Assembly: GCA_963575745.1 (NCBI GenBank)
Contig: CAUYUJ010021693.1
Location: forward strand, 237,768-301,767
Reading direction: 5' to 3'
Length of the DNA: 64,000 bases
Source of the DNA: Prorocentrum cordatum
Lineage: Eukaryota > Sar > Dinophyceae > Prorocentrales > Prorocentraceae
A program made the translations under genes and the position numbers. The notes beneath the pieces are model-generated. The model had not been told where the DNA came from and did no database searches. It saw nothing but the letters and a program-made list of their open reading frames with translations. Shown here piece after piece: positions 1 through 10,536 of the stretch; position 1 is the stretch's first letter, and every line of letters begins with the position of its first letter.

Positions 1-515
1 AATCCAAGTGGAGCAGGTGGGTGGACTTCAGGAGTGTAGAAGCGCAGGGAGGTAGGATGTAAGTAAGAGACCTCCGCTTGAACAGAGGTATCGCTGCAAG
101 TGTCCTTGCGGCACTGCGTAGATATATACATTCCTCCGCGCAAACCCACTGCACCCTGATGTTCCACCATGTCCGTAGTCCACCAGATAGCGCCGTGGAT
201 GGTGAGGAGTAGAGCAAGAGCTGATCACCATAGGCCAGCTCCGCTACCAAGTTTGAAGAAGGCTGGGAGGCCCAGCCAGCAGCTTCGCCTGAGGCGAAGC
301 CAAGCTCCAGTTCTGTTGTGCCGTAGAAAGGATAGTCCCAGTAGGAGAGGATGTGCCATCTTAAGCAATACGAATATCCTTTTGGTCTCGATAGCGATTG
401 TGTGCCGCGCGGTGAGGCACAGTCATATTTGGGCGGCCGGCCGCTTGAGCCGACGCGGCCGCGGGCGCACGCTCGCTTCCACTCCTTACGTCCCTCAGCT
501 CGCTTTAAGAGTGAA
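1..515. other. no gene seen
   Basis: Mixed-composition sequence. Short open frames run through it but none has recognisable motifs, and none stays open beyond the repeat that begins near 520. I see no RNA gene or repeat here. Confidence 0.5.
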
Positions 516-770
516 GCCTCCAAGACGGCCCCAGGACAGCCCAAGGGGCGCCCAAGACGGCCCCAAGAAGGCCCCAAGAGGCCCCCAAGAAGCCACTGAT
601 GCCCTCCAAGACTGCCAGGATGGCCTCCGAGATGCCTCCAAGACGGCCATGATGGCCTCCAAGACAGCCAAGATGGCCTAAGACTGCCCAGAAGGCCCGC
701 AAGAGGCCTCCAAGACGGCCCAAGAGTCCTCCAAGACGTCCTCCAGGAAGGACCGACAGGGCTAACATCA
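516..770 (+). repeat. degenerate CCAAGA repeat, block 1
   Basis: Tandem, very degenerate CCAAGACGGCC-like units. CCAAG/CCAGG starts fall at about 520, 531, 541, 552, 563, 574 and 585, so the spacing is 10-11 bp. The open frames across it (Lys/Ala/Met-rich or Arg/Pro-rich) come from the repeat. The same family recurs in both orientations up to 21.3 kb. Confidence 0.85.
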
Positions 771-824
771 ATGAGTTCCCTTTGGATGTTTAAGGATGTT
801 GGCTTTTGCTCCTTTTTCAGCTCT

Positions 825-1175
825 CCGTCGGCCCAAGACGGCCCAAGCGGCCCCAAAACATCGACCCTACAGCGCCCGAAGGCCTCCAAGATGGCCCCAT
901 GACAGCCCAAGAGGCCCCCAAGAGGGCCCCAAGAAGGCACCAAGACGGCCCAGGAGGCCCCCAAGACGCCCAAGATAGCCTCCAAGACGGCCAAGATGGC
1001 CTCCAAGATGCCTCCAAGACGGCCAAGATGGCCGTCAAGACGGCCACAATGGCCCGAAGATGCACCCAAGACGGCCCCAGATGGCCTCAAAATGGCCTTA
1101 GACTGCCCAAAAAGCCCGCCAGAGGCCTCCAAGACGGCCCGAGACCCCTAAACGACGTCCCCAGGAGGCCCAGAA
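825..1175 (+). repeat. degenerate CCAAGA repeat, block 2
   Basis: Same family and orientation as block 1. Starts at about 907, 918, 929, 940, 950, 961, 970, 982, 991 and 1003 average 10.7 bp. It ends in the dispersed module at 1,190. Confidence 0.85.
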
Positions 1176-1189
1176 ACTCGGAAACCACC

Positions 1190-1355
1190 TGGTCCGATAG
1201 CTCGCCCGACTCAGTATTCCCCGAAGGCGTTCGAAACCCACTCGGGGAACCTGTGGCCCGATAGCTTGGCCAAGCTCAAACCCAACTTTCGGTCACGCAG
1301 GCGCTTCCAAAAAGGCAGGGGGCGGCGGTGATTCGCCGTAGGCGTCTTCAATCCG
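1190..1355. repeat. dispersed tail module, copy 1
   Basis: Closely similar to 2,250-2,405, and both copies follow a CCAAGA block. It carries an inverted repeat TTCCCCGA (1217-1224) / TCGGGGAA (1242-1249), then a perfect 14-bp palindrome AGCTTGGCCAAGCT (1263-1276), then a shared tail containing TTCCAAAAAGGCAGGGGGCG. Function unknown. Confidence 0.8.
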
Positions 1356-1454
1356 CCGCCCCTTTCTGGTTTTGACACAGAGGTGCCCGGCGTGCTCGAT
1401 CCTACTGGGGCTTCGGCCCGTCCCGCCAGCTAAGCGAAAGGACCACAAAACCTG

Positions 1455-2135
1455 AAAGGATCCTCCAAGACGGCCCAAGATGGCCTCCAAGACGGCCAAG
1501 ATAGCCTCCAAGTTCGCCCAAGATGGTCCAAGATGACCTCCGAGACGCCCAAGAGGGTCCAAGATGCCACCAAGTCCGCCCAAGAAGCCGCCAAGACTGT
1601 CGAAGAGGGCCCAAGAGGCCTCCAAAACTGCCCGAGAGGCGTCGAACACGTTCACCAGGAAGGCCCGAAGAGGCCAAAATCATTGGTTGTCCGTTTGTTT
1701 TTGAAAGATTTTGGCACGTGCTTCTTTTCGGCCCTCCGACAGCCCAAGACAGTCCAAGAGGCCCCCGAAATCGCCCCAAGATCGCACAAGAGACCTCCAA
1801 GATGCGCCATGACGGCCGAAGAGGCCCCCAGAACGGCCCCAAGAGGGCCCCAAAACGGCCCAAGAGGCCTCCAAGACGCCCAAGGTCTCCAAGACGGCCC
1901 TGGAGCGCATCAAGAGGGTCCCAAGTCGGTTCAGAGAGGTCCCCAAGACGGCAACCGATGGCGTCAGACGGGTCAGGAACGCCCGAAGACTGCCAAAGAG
2001 GCTCCCAAGAAGCCTCCAAAGGCACCCAGGAGGCCCCTAAGAGGCCCAGCGAGGCTCCCAAGAAGCCTCCAAAAGGCCAGAGGCCCCCTGAAGGTCCGCA
2101 AAAGGCCTCCCACAAGGCCTCCCAAGAGGTTCCCA
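1455..2135 (+). repeat. degenerate CCAAGA repeat, block 3
   Basis: Longest plus-orientation block. Between 1465 and 1632 the CCAA/CCGA/CGAA starts are 9-13 bp apart with a mean of 10.4 bp. Open frames of 236-258 codons cross it in several phases and are repeat-derived. Confidence 0.88.
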
Positions 2136-2139
2136 AGAA

Positions 2140-2225
2140 GTGTCCTCCTCCTACTCATCCTCTCATTCCTCCTCCTCCTCCTCCTCCTCCTCCTCCATCC
2201 TCCTCCTATTCATCATCCCACTCCA
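2140..2225. repeat. (TCC)n microsatellite
   Basis: Near-perfect TCC trinucleotide run with a few CAT interruptions. Confidence 0.9.
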
Positions 2226-2249
2226 TCTCCTGATCCTCACCTCCTCTTG

Positions 2250-2405
2250 CTCCCCCACGCGTTCCCCGATGGCTTTCCAAACCGACTCGGGGAACAACTG
2301 GCTCGATAGCTTGGCCAAGCTCTAGTCGCAACGTTCGGGCACATAGGCTCTTCCAAAAAGGCAGGGGGCGGAGGTGATTCGCCGTATGCGTCTTCAACAA
2401 TCGAA
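2250..2405. repeat. dispersed tail module, copy 2
   Basis: Second copy of the 1,190-1,355 module. The inverted repeat is one base longer here: GTTCCCCGA (2261-2269) / TCGGGGAAC (2287-2295). The palindrome AGCTTGGCCAAGCT is intact at 2308-2321. The copies differ most between the two palindromic parts. Confidence 0.8.
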
Positions 2406-2715
2406 TCTTACTTCGACGGACGGATGTTGTTCTTTTCACCAGCGGAAAACGGGTGTGCCCCCCTGGATAATGTTCATTCTGGACGCTTGGAGAGTCAGGT
2501 CTAAGATCCTACGGAAGGAAGAGGATTTCCGTACACACCTGTTTCCCAGGCGGAAACCTGGAAGCGAGTGCGAAGAGTGGGGGCGGTCACCTCTTACTTA
2601 TTCCGCCAAGGGCGAAGGGCAACGCGGCAGGCTGCACCTCCCTCTGTGGTAAGCATTGGCGAGGGGAAAGGCGGAGGGCCGGGCGGGGATTCGGGATGGG
2701 GAGCAGCGGGAGAGC
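2406..2715. other. no gene seen
   Basis: Unique-looking sequence with no supported gene. A small inverted repeat TACGGAA/TTCCGTA lies near 2511-2534. Confidence 0.4.
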
Positions 2716-2965
2716 GTGCACTCCTCCTCCTCCTCCTCCTCCTCACCCTCCCCGTCCCCCTCGTCCCTCGTCCCTCGTCCCTCGCCCCTCGTCCCTCGTC
2801 CCTCCTGCCTCTACCCTCCTCCCTCCTCCCTCCTCCCTCCTCCCCCCTCCTCCCTCCTCCCTCCTCCCTCCTCCTCTCTCCTCTGTCCTCTCTCCTCGTC
2901 CTCCTCCTCTCTTCTCCTCCTCCTTCTCCTGCGCCTCCTCCTCCGTTCTCCCTGTCTCTACCCGC
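2716..2965. repeat. CT-rich microsatellite
   Basis: (CTC)n grading into CTCGTCC and CCTCCCT units. Strong strand asymmetry (pyrimidines on plus) explains the Ser/Pro- and Arg/Glu-rich open frames. Confidence 0.9.
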
Positions 2966-3284
2966 GTTCGGCGTACATTACACCTCCTTGTGGCTGCCTT
3001 GGGGCACAAGAAAACCTCTCGCCGCGGGGTCACGCTGTGGAGCCGGGTTGGGACCCGTGACCTCATGAGGCCCTCCAGTGGCCTCGTTGGGCACTGGTAC
3101 TGCAGTCGGGGGTGCGTAAAGGTGGGGTAAGCGCAAAGGTGGGGTTCGAGGGAAATCGCTCGAAATGGCTCCTGAAATAAGTGGATGTGGGCATTCAAGT
3201 GGGTTCGTCCCCTAACACCACCTTGGGATACCTATACGACCACCCTTCGGGTGATAAGGAGGTTCGGGGGGGGAGGAACCAACG
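2966..3284. other. no gene seen
   Basis: Unique-looking spacer between the CT-rich tract and the ATCGATCTCA repeat. Nothing is recognised. Confidence 0.4.
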
Positions 3285-3410
3285 TCTCACTCGATCGATC
3301 TCACAATCGATCTCACTCGAACTATTTCATTCGATCGATCTCACAATCGATCTCACAATCGTTCTCACTATCGATCTCACAATCGATCTCAAATCGATCT
3401 CACAATCAAC
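3285..3410. repeat. ATCGATCTCACA short tandem repeat
   Basis: About ten degenerate copies of a 9-12 bp unit containing TCGATCTCACAA, leading directly into the ATC array. Confidence 0.85.
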
Positions 3411-3451
3411 GTCATCATCATCATCAACCTCATCGTCATCAACGTCATAAA

Positions 3452-3524
<73 letters not shown>

Positions 3525-3628
3525 GGGACACCACCATCATCATCACCTCATCACCATCGTCATCAACATCATCATCATCACCACCACCATCACCATCGGG
3601 ACACCATCATCGTCACCATCATCATCAA

Positions 3629-3665
<37 letters not shown>

Positions 3666-3798
3666 GGGACACCATGGTCATAATCATGATCAGCATCGGA
3701 ACACCATCATCATCATCATCGCACCATCATCTTGATCATCATCATCAGCAGCATCACCATCGAGACACCATCATCATCATCGACAACAGCATCATCAA

Positions 3799-3844
<46 letters not shown>

Positions 3845-4390
3845 GGGACACCATCATCATCATCGTCACCATCTTCATCATCACCATCATCATCATCAGC
3901 ATCATCATCGGGACACCATCATCATCATCAACATCAGCATCATCATCACCATCATCGGGCCACCAACATCAAAATCAACATTATCACCTCATCATCATCC
4001 TCATCATCAACATCATCATCATCATCGGGACACCATCATCGTCATCATCATCAACGTCATCATCGGGACACCATCATCATCACCATCATCACCATCATCA
4101 ACAGCATTATCATCAACCTCATCATCACCATCATCATCGGGACACCATCATCATCAACTTCATCATCATCAGCGGCATCATCATCTCATCACCTCGTCAT
4201 CATCAACATCATCAGGATCATCAACATAGTCATCATTATCATCATCATCATCATCACAGGGACACCATCATCATCAACAACATCAACATCATCAACATCA
4301 TCATCATCATCATCATCATCATCGGGACACCATCATCATCACCACCATGGCCATCATCATCACCATCATCATCGTCATCATCATCGTCAA

Positions 4391-4433
<43 letters not shown>

Positions 4434-4500
4434 GGGACACCATCATCATCGCCACCATCACCATCATCATCATCAACATCATCGACATCATCATCGTCAT

Positions 4501-4531
<31 letters not shown>

Positions 4532-4545
4532 ATCATCATCATCGG
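3411..4545. repeat. (ATC)n array with GGGACACC interruptions
   Basis: 1.1 kb of ATC/CAT repeat. Interruptions recur as CATCATCGGGACACCATCAT at irregular intervals (about 3527, 3597, 3664, 3844, 3910, 4026, 4066, 4138, 4258, 4324, 4433 and 4544). ATC has no stop codon on the plus strand, so a 601-codon His/Ile/Ser frame is open across it. I do not regard this as a gene. Confidence 0.95.
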
Positions 4546-4725
4546 GACACCGACGGGACACCGGCGGGACACCGGCGGGACACCGCGCGGCACCGGACGC
4601 CGGAAGGGAATCATTTGGTCCGGCCGCGCCTCAGCCACAGCGGGACACCGGCGGGACACCGCGCGGCACCGGTTGCCGGAAGGGAGTCATTTGTTCCGGC
4701 CGCGCCTCAGCCACAGGAGACTTTC
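4546..4725. repeat. GGGACACCGGC minisatellite with 76-bp direct repeat
   Basis: The GGGACACC element of the ATC array becomes a tandem GGGACACCGGC repeat here. A larger unit that includes a CGGAAGGGA-TCATTTG segment and CCGCGCCTCAGCCACAG occurs twice, 76 bp apart (GCGCGG at 4585 and 4661). Confidence 0.85.
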
Positions 4726-4844
4726 CTCTCGCCCGCCCACGCAGCTTCGCCTCGCCCGCACGCACGGCACGCACGAACACGAAACCGAAACTGATTTCCC
4801 GGTAGGGGGCCTTTCCGTTACGATCTCACCCCCTCACCTCCGAA

Positions 4845-5060
4845 CCACCCCCTCTACACATCGGGGGTTTGGGGGTTTGGGGGCCATCCTGGCTCTCTTC
4901 GGGCTGCCACGGGCTCCCCTGGGGCTGTCTCAGGATCTTCTCGAAGCCGTCTTGGGCAACCTGGAGCCTTTCCCTGGGCCCGTTCCGTAACCTCTTGGGC
5001 AAACATGTAGCCATCTCGGGACTCCCTTGAGCCTTTCGGGGTGATCTCTTGCGGCCTCTA
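4845..5060 (-). repeat. degenerate CCAAGA repeat, block 4 (reversed)
   Basis: The same degenerate family read on the minus strand (CTTGGG/GGCCATCTTGG forms on plus). It is more diverged than blocks 1-3. Confidence 0.65.
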
Positions 5061-5400
5061 AACGCCCGTGAAACAGTTTTCGACCGAGAAGTGGGAACGT
5101 CGAACATCAACAAAACAAGTGGCCGATTGACTGTTGGTTTTGTCGGGAAAAAGTTCTCTCTAATAAGTCATGTTAGGCCGGTCCTCTAGGCTGGCAGGGG
5201 CTTTCCCAAAGATGCGGTGACGTACCCAATATTGACACTCTCTTGCGCCCCCTTTGAGCGACATGGTGTCCGTCTTGGCAAACCACACAGGGAGGCATCA
5301 AGGGCGGGACCTGGACTGCGGCGAGGCCACCAGGGCCCGGGGCCAACGTAGCAGCACGTAGTGATAAAAAGGAGAGAAATCCCTGCACATATATAAGTAC
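5061..5400. other. no gene seen
   Basis: Unique-looking sequence between repeats. No supported coding region or RNA. Confidence 0.4.
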
Positions 5401-5404
5401 ATGT

Positions 5405-5454
5405 GTATATATATATATACACTCAAAGGTGTTGAGAAAAAAGATAACAGCAAA

Positions 5455-5485
<31 letters not shown>

Positions 5486-5795
5486 AGAGAAAACGAGAGA
5501 AAGAGAGAGAGACACATTAAGATATATATAGAGAGAGAGAGAGAGACAAAAACAACAAAAAACCGCAAACGTAATAAGTGGAGGGGGAGCGAGAGAGAGA
5601 GAGAGAAAGAGAACGAGAGAGAGAGAGAGCAACAACAACAACATGTAATAGAGAGAGAAGCGAGAGAGAGAGAGAGAGAAGGAGAGACACATAAACAGTT
5701 GAGCAGGGAAAGGATAGAGGGAACGAAGGAGAGAATGAGGGAACAAAGGGCAGCGGAAACAGAAAGAGAGAGAGAGTGAGAAAACAAAAACCAGA
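5405..5795. repeat. (TA)n then (GA)n microsatellite
   Basis: A short TATATA run at 5408-5425 is followed from 5452 by 340 bp of interrupted GA repeat. The Arg/Glu-rich and Leu/Ser-rich open frames here are repeat-derived. Confidence 0.92.
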
Positions 5796-6739
5796 TGACA
5801 AAGAACGAGAACGCCTCCGAGGGCGGCACGAGGTACTCCACCAAATGCTCCTGTCCGGGGCCGCAACGTCGAGGGAGGGCGTGAGCCGGCGGGCGCCCCA
5901 CCCACGGGGCTACACGTTGCCAGCCAACAACCATGCATGGACAATTGCGGGGACCTTCGAGGGCAAGCGGGCCCAGAGACAGGGGAGGGGCCAAAGCTCG
6001 GGGACAACGCCATGTCTTCGCGGACGGCTCGCGGGTCGACTTTCGTGTGATGCCCGAGAGGGGATTGGCGCACCGCGGCCCGACGCATGTGCGCGGACGA
6101 GGGGAGACCAGGGGCCCGATGGAAAGAAGAGCAGGGCGGCCATGACATCCAGGGAGATCGCATAGCCTCGGCCACGGCATCCGCGCACCCCGAGCCCCTC
6201 TTCGCCGCCCTGCGGCGGCCAAGTATGCTGGTCAACCGGGGCCAACCCCCAGCCGCCCCCCCACCTTTCGCCGCCGCGCAGCCCCGCTGCCCACGGAGAG
6301 AAGCCCCTCCAGCGGGAACGCAGCAGGTCTGACAGCGCCACCTTTCCGTGGGCCTTAACCTGGAGGAGGACGAACGGCGAGGGGTAACGCAGGATGGCGA
6401 TGCGCACCAAAAATGCGGGGATGACTCGCAGACATCTGATCGTCCGCCGCCTGGAACGATGATGGCGAGGGCAGCGATATAACCTCTTCCTTAAACACTT
6501 GGAGTAATTGGGCGCGAGCTGCCCTCGCACACTCGGCGATCGGGGTGTCGATCACAGCCTTCTTTGCATCATACAGATACTAAGCAATTGCAACTCTCTG
6601 GACGGTTCGCTTGCGCTGATCATCTGTCACATTCGCCGACGCGACAAACCTGCGATCAAGGAGTGGCTCGATCGGGTCATTGGGTCTGCAGATCTATAGA
6701 ACAGCCGCCCAGAGCTCGGGACAACTAAGGTAGCGACCT
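5796..6739. other. GC-rich spacer with one dispersed repeat
   Basis: No gene is supported. Bases about 6085-6165 are similar to 10805-10888 (both start CATGTGCGCGGACGA and end GGGAGAT(C/A)GCAT). They flank the LINE on either side in the same orientation, so they could be an older repeat into which the LINE inserted, or a chance neighbour. Confidence 0.5.
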
Positions 6740-6749
6740 CGTGCGTCCA

Positions 6750-7534
6750 GCTCATGAAGACATCCAGATTTGCGCGGGCAGCCCCTTTGCGACAAGCGTC
6801 GCTCCGTCGCCCCCCCCCCCAAAAAAAAAACCAAACGCGCCAGAGTCCTTATCATTGAGATCTGCCATGCAGGAGGCATTAGACCAAAGACATCTCTTAG
6901 CTTCGGCCCACTTAGAGCCGCGAGAGCACGTGCTGTCGGGGGCCCCGGCGCCCACTTCGAAATGCGCTTCGCAATCGTACCTCCCAGGGATCCAGAATAG
7001 CTTCTTCCAAACCACGACCGATCGTCTCCTGGACGGGCGCCCCCGGGAAGATCTCGCGAGCTTCGGCGAGAGCGCGGCGGGCATGTAACGCTGTTGGCAC
7101 AGGCGCGGGCAGGCTGGAAACGACTGACCGGCCTCGTAAAATCCCTGCGCGAACTGGCGAGCGAGCCAACGAGGTGGGGGCCAGTTGCTTGCAGTCCAGA
7201 CTACCGTGGGCAAGTGTTGCTGACGCTGCTGCTTAAGGCGAGACCAGAGAGGGCGCCAATTAGTAACTGTCGAGAGCGCAGAACAAATGAGCGCAGCTGC
7301 GCACGTGACGCGGAGAGATCGAGGACGGATGCGAGACCATGGACGGAGCGAGAACAAAGAAGAGAGATGGACAAAATAAAGGTGGGTGATGAAGCACGCG
7401 GTGCAACGCCCAGCTCCCCCACTTCGAGATGGATTTCGGCATCGGCGAGAGAGAGCTGTGCGGAAAAAAAACTTCGAGGCCGCTCGAGCGCTGCGCAGAG
7501 CGGTTGCAACTGAGGGGCGGCCGCCGAAGCAAGA
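6750..7534 (-). pseudogene. LINE C-terminal extension (degenerate)
   Basis: Minus-strand frames 6752-7357 and 7201-7619 overlap in different phases. They are rich in Trp, Arg and Cys and follow the RT thumb region, so they fit the poorly conserved C-terminal part of a LINE ORF2. I see no clean zinc knuckle. A C-run/A-run (6811-6832) interrupts the frame. The assignment depends mainly on position. Confidence 0.45.
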
Positions 7535-8052
7535 TCATGTATGGCACCGCGCCGCTCGCGAAACACCCGCCCGCATCGCGCCTCTCGACGCCGATGGGCC
7601 GACCCACGCACCTAAACATTCAGCGCAGTCGACTATGGAGATGTCAGCGCACTTGGGCACTCGCCTAGACGAGGAACTCTGCGCGATCTCTTTTGGCTCG
7701 CACGAGAACGCAGCACCGACAGGGATCAATTTGCACTTCTGAAGCTTGAGCTGGAGACCCACTAGGATCTGCGCAGCAATTAAAAGCATCCAGTCAAGCC
7801 CAAAGGCTTTGATGCCCCGAAGAGACACCCCATCATCGGCCGCGCAAGCGCCAACCTCCGCCCCAGGAAATTTCTTCCCCATCCTGCGCGCGTCACGAAT
7901 TCTCGGGCCCATGCACAAGGGCCCTCATGGCGCCACTAAGTGGGTCACCCTGCATGGCGCCCGACTCAATGAGGCAGAAGAAGGAACAGAGGCCTTGCAA
8001 AGCTACAGAAGCGGCAGCGAATTAATAAGTGGCACGAGTGAAATGCTAAAAG

Positions 8053-8100
<48 letters not shown>

Positions 8101-8690
8101 AAAAAAAAAGAAAAAGAAAAAGAGAGAGAGAGAGAGTGAGAGAGAGAGAGAGATATTGATAAGCCCAAGCAAACACCAGAGAAGGATATGACAAGGAGAG
8201 AGGGAAGCATCACCAAAGTCCAGCAAGAGCAGAGCAGGAGGCTCATCCTGCACGGCAAGCTGCATGCTGGCAAGCAAGACGCGCCGACATGTCGAGTAGA
8301 GTAACGTCATCAAGAAAGGTTCCATTTAGCCACGAATCCTCTCTGGCCAGGGCGAGCGTCGCGCGTGAGAACCGGCTCGATGGGGCAAATTACACGCCGA
8401 GGCAAGAATCTTGGCATCTGTGTTTTTGAGCGCCAGTGGCCTCGCGGCAGCGGGCTCGCGAAGAACCAACGATGAGTCTTCTGCGCGTCTACCTCTAGGG
8501 GCCAACGCCAGAAGTAGCTCGTCGAGCTCGACCGGCGGAGGATGCCCACTCAGAAGAACCTGAAGCGCATTGAAAAGAACAGTGCCCGCCAGACGAGTCT
8601 GCTGCCAAGCAGCGCGCGGAAGCCCGTCAGGGTCCGGGGCCGTCGGCGAGGCACAGTCTATCGTTCGCTCAATTATCTCTTGCGTCGGGG
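7535..8690 (-). pseudogene. LINE reverse transcriptase (broken)
   Basis: In one minus-strand frame PDPDG (8623-8637) is followed by LPRAAW and then LKNTDAKILAS near 8400-8430: the fingers blocks of LINE reverse transcriptases. The next block (DARPGQRGFV) lies in another frame. LLLLDF follows, with the Asp of motif A in codon 8218-8220. After a microsatellite comes CAADD (ADD at 7832-7840), motif C with Tyr replaced by Ala, then GLQLKLQKCKL and YLG-like CLGAWVGP. At least three frame changes and the altered catalytic motif show that it is not functional. Confidence 0.82.
8056..8155. repeat. GA/A-rich microsatellite inside the RT
   Basis: (GA)n, an A-run and (GA)n again, about 100 bp, sitting directly after RT motif A and before motif C on the minus strand. 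It interrupts the reading frame of the LINE. Confidence 0.92.
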
Positions 8691-9463
8691 GCGAAACCTC
8701 AGACCGATCAAAGGGCTCGACGTGCTTCTCTAAGCGCGCTCGAAGATGCCCGAGCGGGGCAGATTTCGACGCAAACTGGGGCCCACCGGCCCCTCAGGGC
8801 CCGGGTCGTTTCAGAAGGAGAAATGGAAGGAACGCCAGAGGAGGGGCCTTTAAGGCCCAGGAGCGGGAGCCTTGCCTCTTGGAACCCAGAGTCCCCCCCT
8901 GCGTCGCTCAGCCATCATATATGCTCGAAGGCGCTTCTTTCCATGATGCGGGGCGTGTTCCGCGCCGACCTGAGCACGGGCAGCCTCGATTAGTGCATCC
9001 TGAATATCACGTCTCAGGTGCTCGCATTGACGACGAAAGTCCAAGGAGCGAGCGGCGAGACCGTGGAGGGCGCCTCGTCGAGCTTCATGTGATCTTTAGC
9101 TATAGGCGCGCGAGTCAGCAGAATTGAGGCCAGCTTTGCATCGCCAAAATGAGCCGCTCTCGAAATCGAACGAAAAATGATCAAACGACCCTCCAGAAGC
9201 GGGGGGTCGCAGGGCGGGTCAGTCTGTCACGGGCAAGCCGCGCAGCCTCTCGCACCTACCTCTTAAGCTCACGCCAGTTGGGGATCGCCGATAGCCTCTC
9301 ACTCCGACTGGCTGATCAGCGGCTGGAGCATCTCCTGAAACTCCCTGGACTTGCAGAGGAAGGCAGGAACAGCATGTTGGCCTCGAGGGCGTTGAAGCTG
9401 TCCACGAAACGTGGCGGAGACAGGAACATGATCAGAGATGCCAGCTGCATATAGTCGTTCTGG
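8691..9463 (-). other. LINE linker between EN and RT
   Basis: Expected position of the EN-RT linker. Only fragments such as the minus-strand frame 8850-9044 stay open and no motif is recognised. No separate gene is seen. Confidence 0.4.
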
Positions 9464-10290
9464 TTATGCCAAGACAAGCGCAGTAATACTCCATTGCAAT
9501 AGCATCCATTGTGGCGTGGATGTGAAAACTTTGTTTAGAACCGCCAACTTGTGCTTACCAACTATGTAGTGCGTCGGCTTCTCGGGGTCAAGCTCCGTGA
9601 GGCCCGAGAGCGCGAGCCACCACGAGGCGCCATGCTCCCGCTCCCGAGGCTGCACAAGAAGACCTTGGTCTATCTCTGGAACATGAAGATGCATGGGCGC
9701 GTCGACCGAGAAATTGAAGTCCCCCATCACTAATACTGTGACCATTTCTGGACATTGTGCAGCAACCTGTGTCTCAGCAGCGATCCTGGCTGTCAGGGAA
9801 TCCACCTGTTTTGAAGAGAGACCAAAGTTGTGAATGTTGTAGCAGACTCACATAATGTGCTCTTGACCTTCATGGAAGGGGAACGGACTTGCGCACGACC
9901 AAGAATCAACTCCGAACATCTGATGCGCTCCTCATCCAAACCTGCATGAAATGGTGTTTTGTCATTATCGGAAAAATCATGACCACGCCACCAGCAGTGT
10001 GAGAGGGAATAGATGCCACCATACCGGAGTGCAATCTGCGATGGTAGAGTTGACATGAAGGTTCCGCCTGCGAGCCGTGAACCTCCTGCATCGCAGAAAT
10101 GGCGTGGTTACGGGAGAATTCACAAAGTTTGTCACGCTTCCTCTTTTTTATATCAGGCTGATGATGCAAAACAGCACGTGTTCCAAGTCCCGATCGAAAT
10201 GTCTCTGTTAATGTAGAGGGGATGTCTTGCCATACAGTCATGGTGCGACTAAATACGCCACTGGACTTGATAGTCCATCGCATAGAAATG
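9464..10290 (-). pseudogene. LINE AP-endonuclease domain (broken)
   Basis: Minus strand. QEVHG (10074-10088) matches the catalytic Glu box of the exonuclease-endonuclease-phosphatase fold, TAGGVVMIF matches the following strand, and VLVMGDFNF (GDFNF at 9710-9724) is the Asp/Asn box. PTHYIVGKH and a degenerate L(N)KVFTS follow in the order of LINE endonucleases. The boxes lie in different frames, so at least two indels separate them. The domain would nick target DNA for target-primed reverse transcription in an active element. Confidence 0.8.
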
Positions 10291-10499
10291 AGCCCGCTTT
10301 CTGGCCCACCTTCCTCGCATTGACAAACCCATAGTTCCAGAGAGTACTCGACCGTGCCTCCATTGTGTCACCAGGTTGGACAGCGATCGTCGGAACACCC
10401 TCGAAGTAGACAATGCCCTTGGTCCTGTTGTGCTTGATTCTCGCATGGGGATGCATGAGGTTCGCAATGTTTACCAGCCTTTTTGTTTGAATTTCGGTG
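10291..10499. other. unrecognised open frames beside the LINE
   Basis: Overlapping minus-strand frames of 72 codons (10238-10456, 10249-10467) precede the endonuclease fragment. They could be the 5' part of the LINE (ORF1) or unrelated sequence. No motif is seen. Confidence 0.3.
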
Positions 10500-10536
10500 C
10501 GTCCTCCTCCTCCTCCTCCTCCTCCTCCTCCTCCGC
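10500..10536. repeat. (TCC)n microsatellite
   Basis: Eleven or so TCC units. Confidence 0.9.

Larger units (their letters stand above)
6740..10290 (-). mobile_element. decayed LINE (non-LTR retrotransposon)
   Basis: Reading the minus strand, an apurinic-type endonuclease (QEVHG, GGVV, GDFNF) is followed by a linker and a reverse transcriptase (PDPDG block, LKNTDAKI block, LLLLDF, ADD block, GLQLK-KCKL block) and a C-terminal extension. This order, about 3.5 kb long, is that of APE-type LINEs. Frames change several times and stops interrupt it, so it is dead. Ends are uncertain: I see no clear 3' tail, and the 5' boundary could extend to about 10,460. Calls rest on motif recognition; a translated search against RT and EN profiles would settle them. 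Confidence 0.8.

Noticed and set aside
3185-4990. 601-codon His/Ile/Ser-rich open frame
   Set aside because: It lies in an ATC array, whose three plus-strand codon phases contain no stop. The length is a property of the repeat.
5173-6235. 349- and 270-codon minus-strand frames over the GA tract
   Set aside because: The Leu/Ser run comes from (CT)n, and the GC-rich flank shows no motif.
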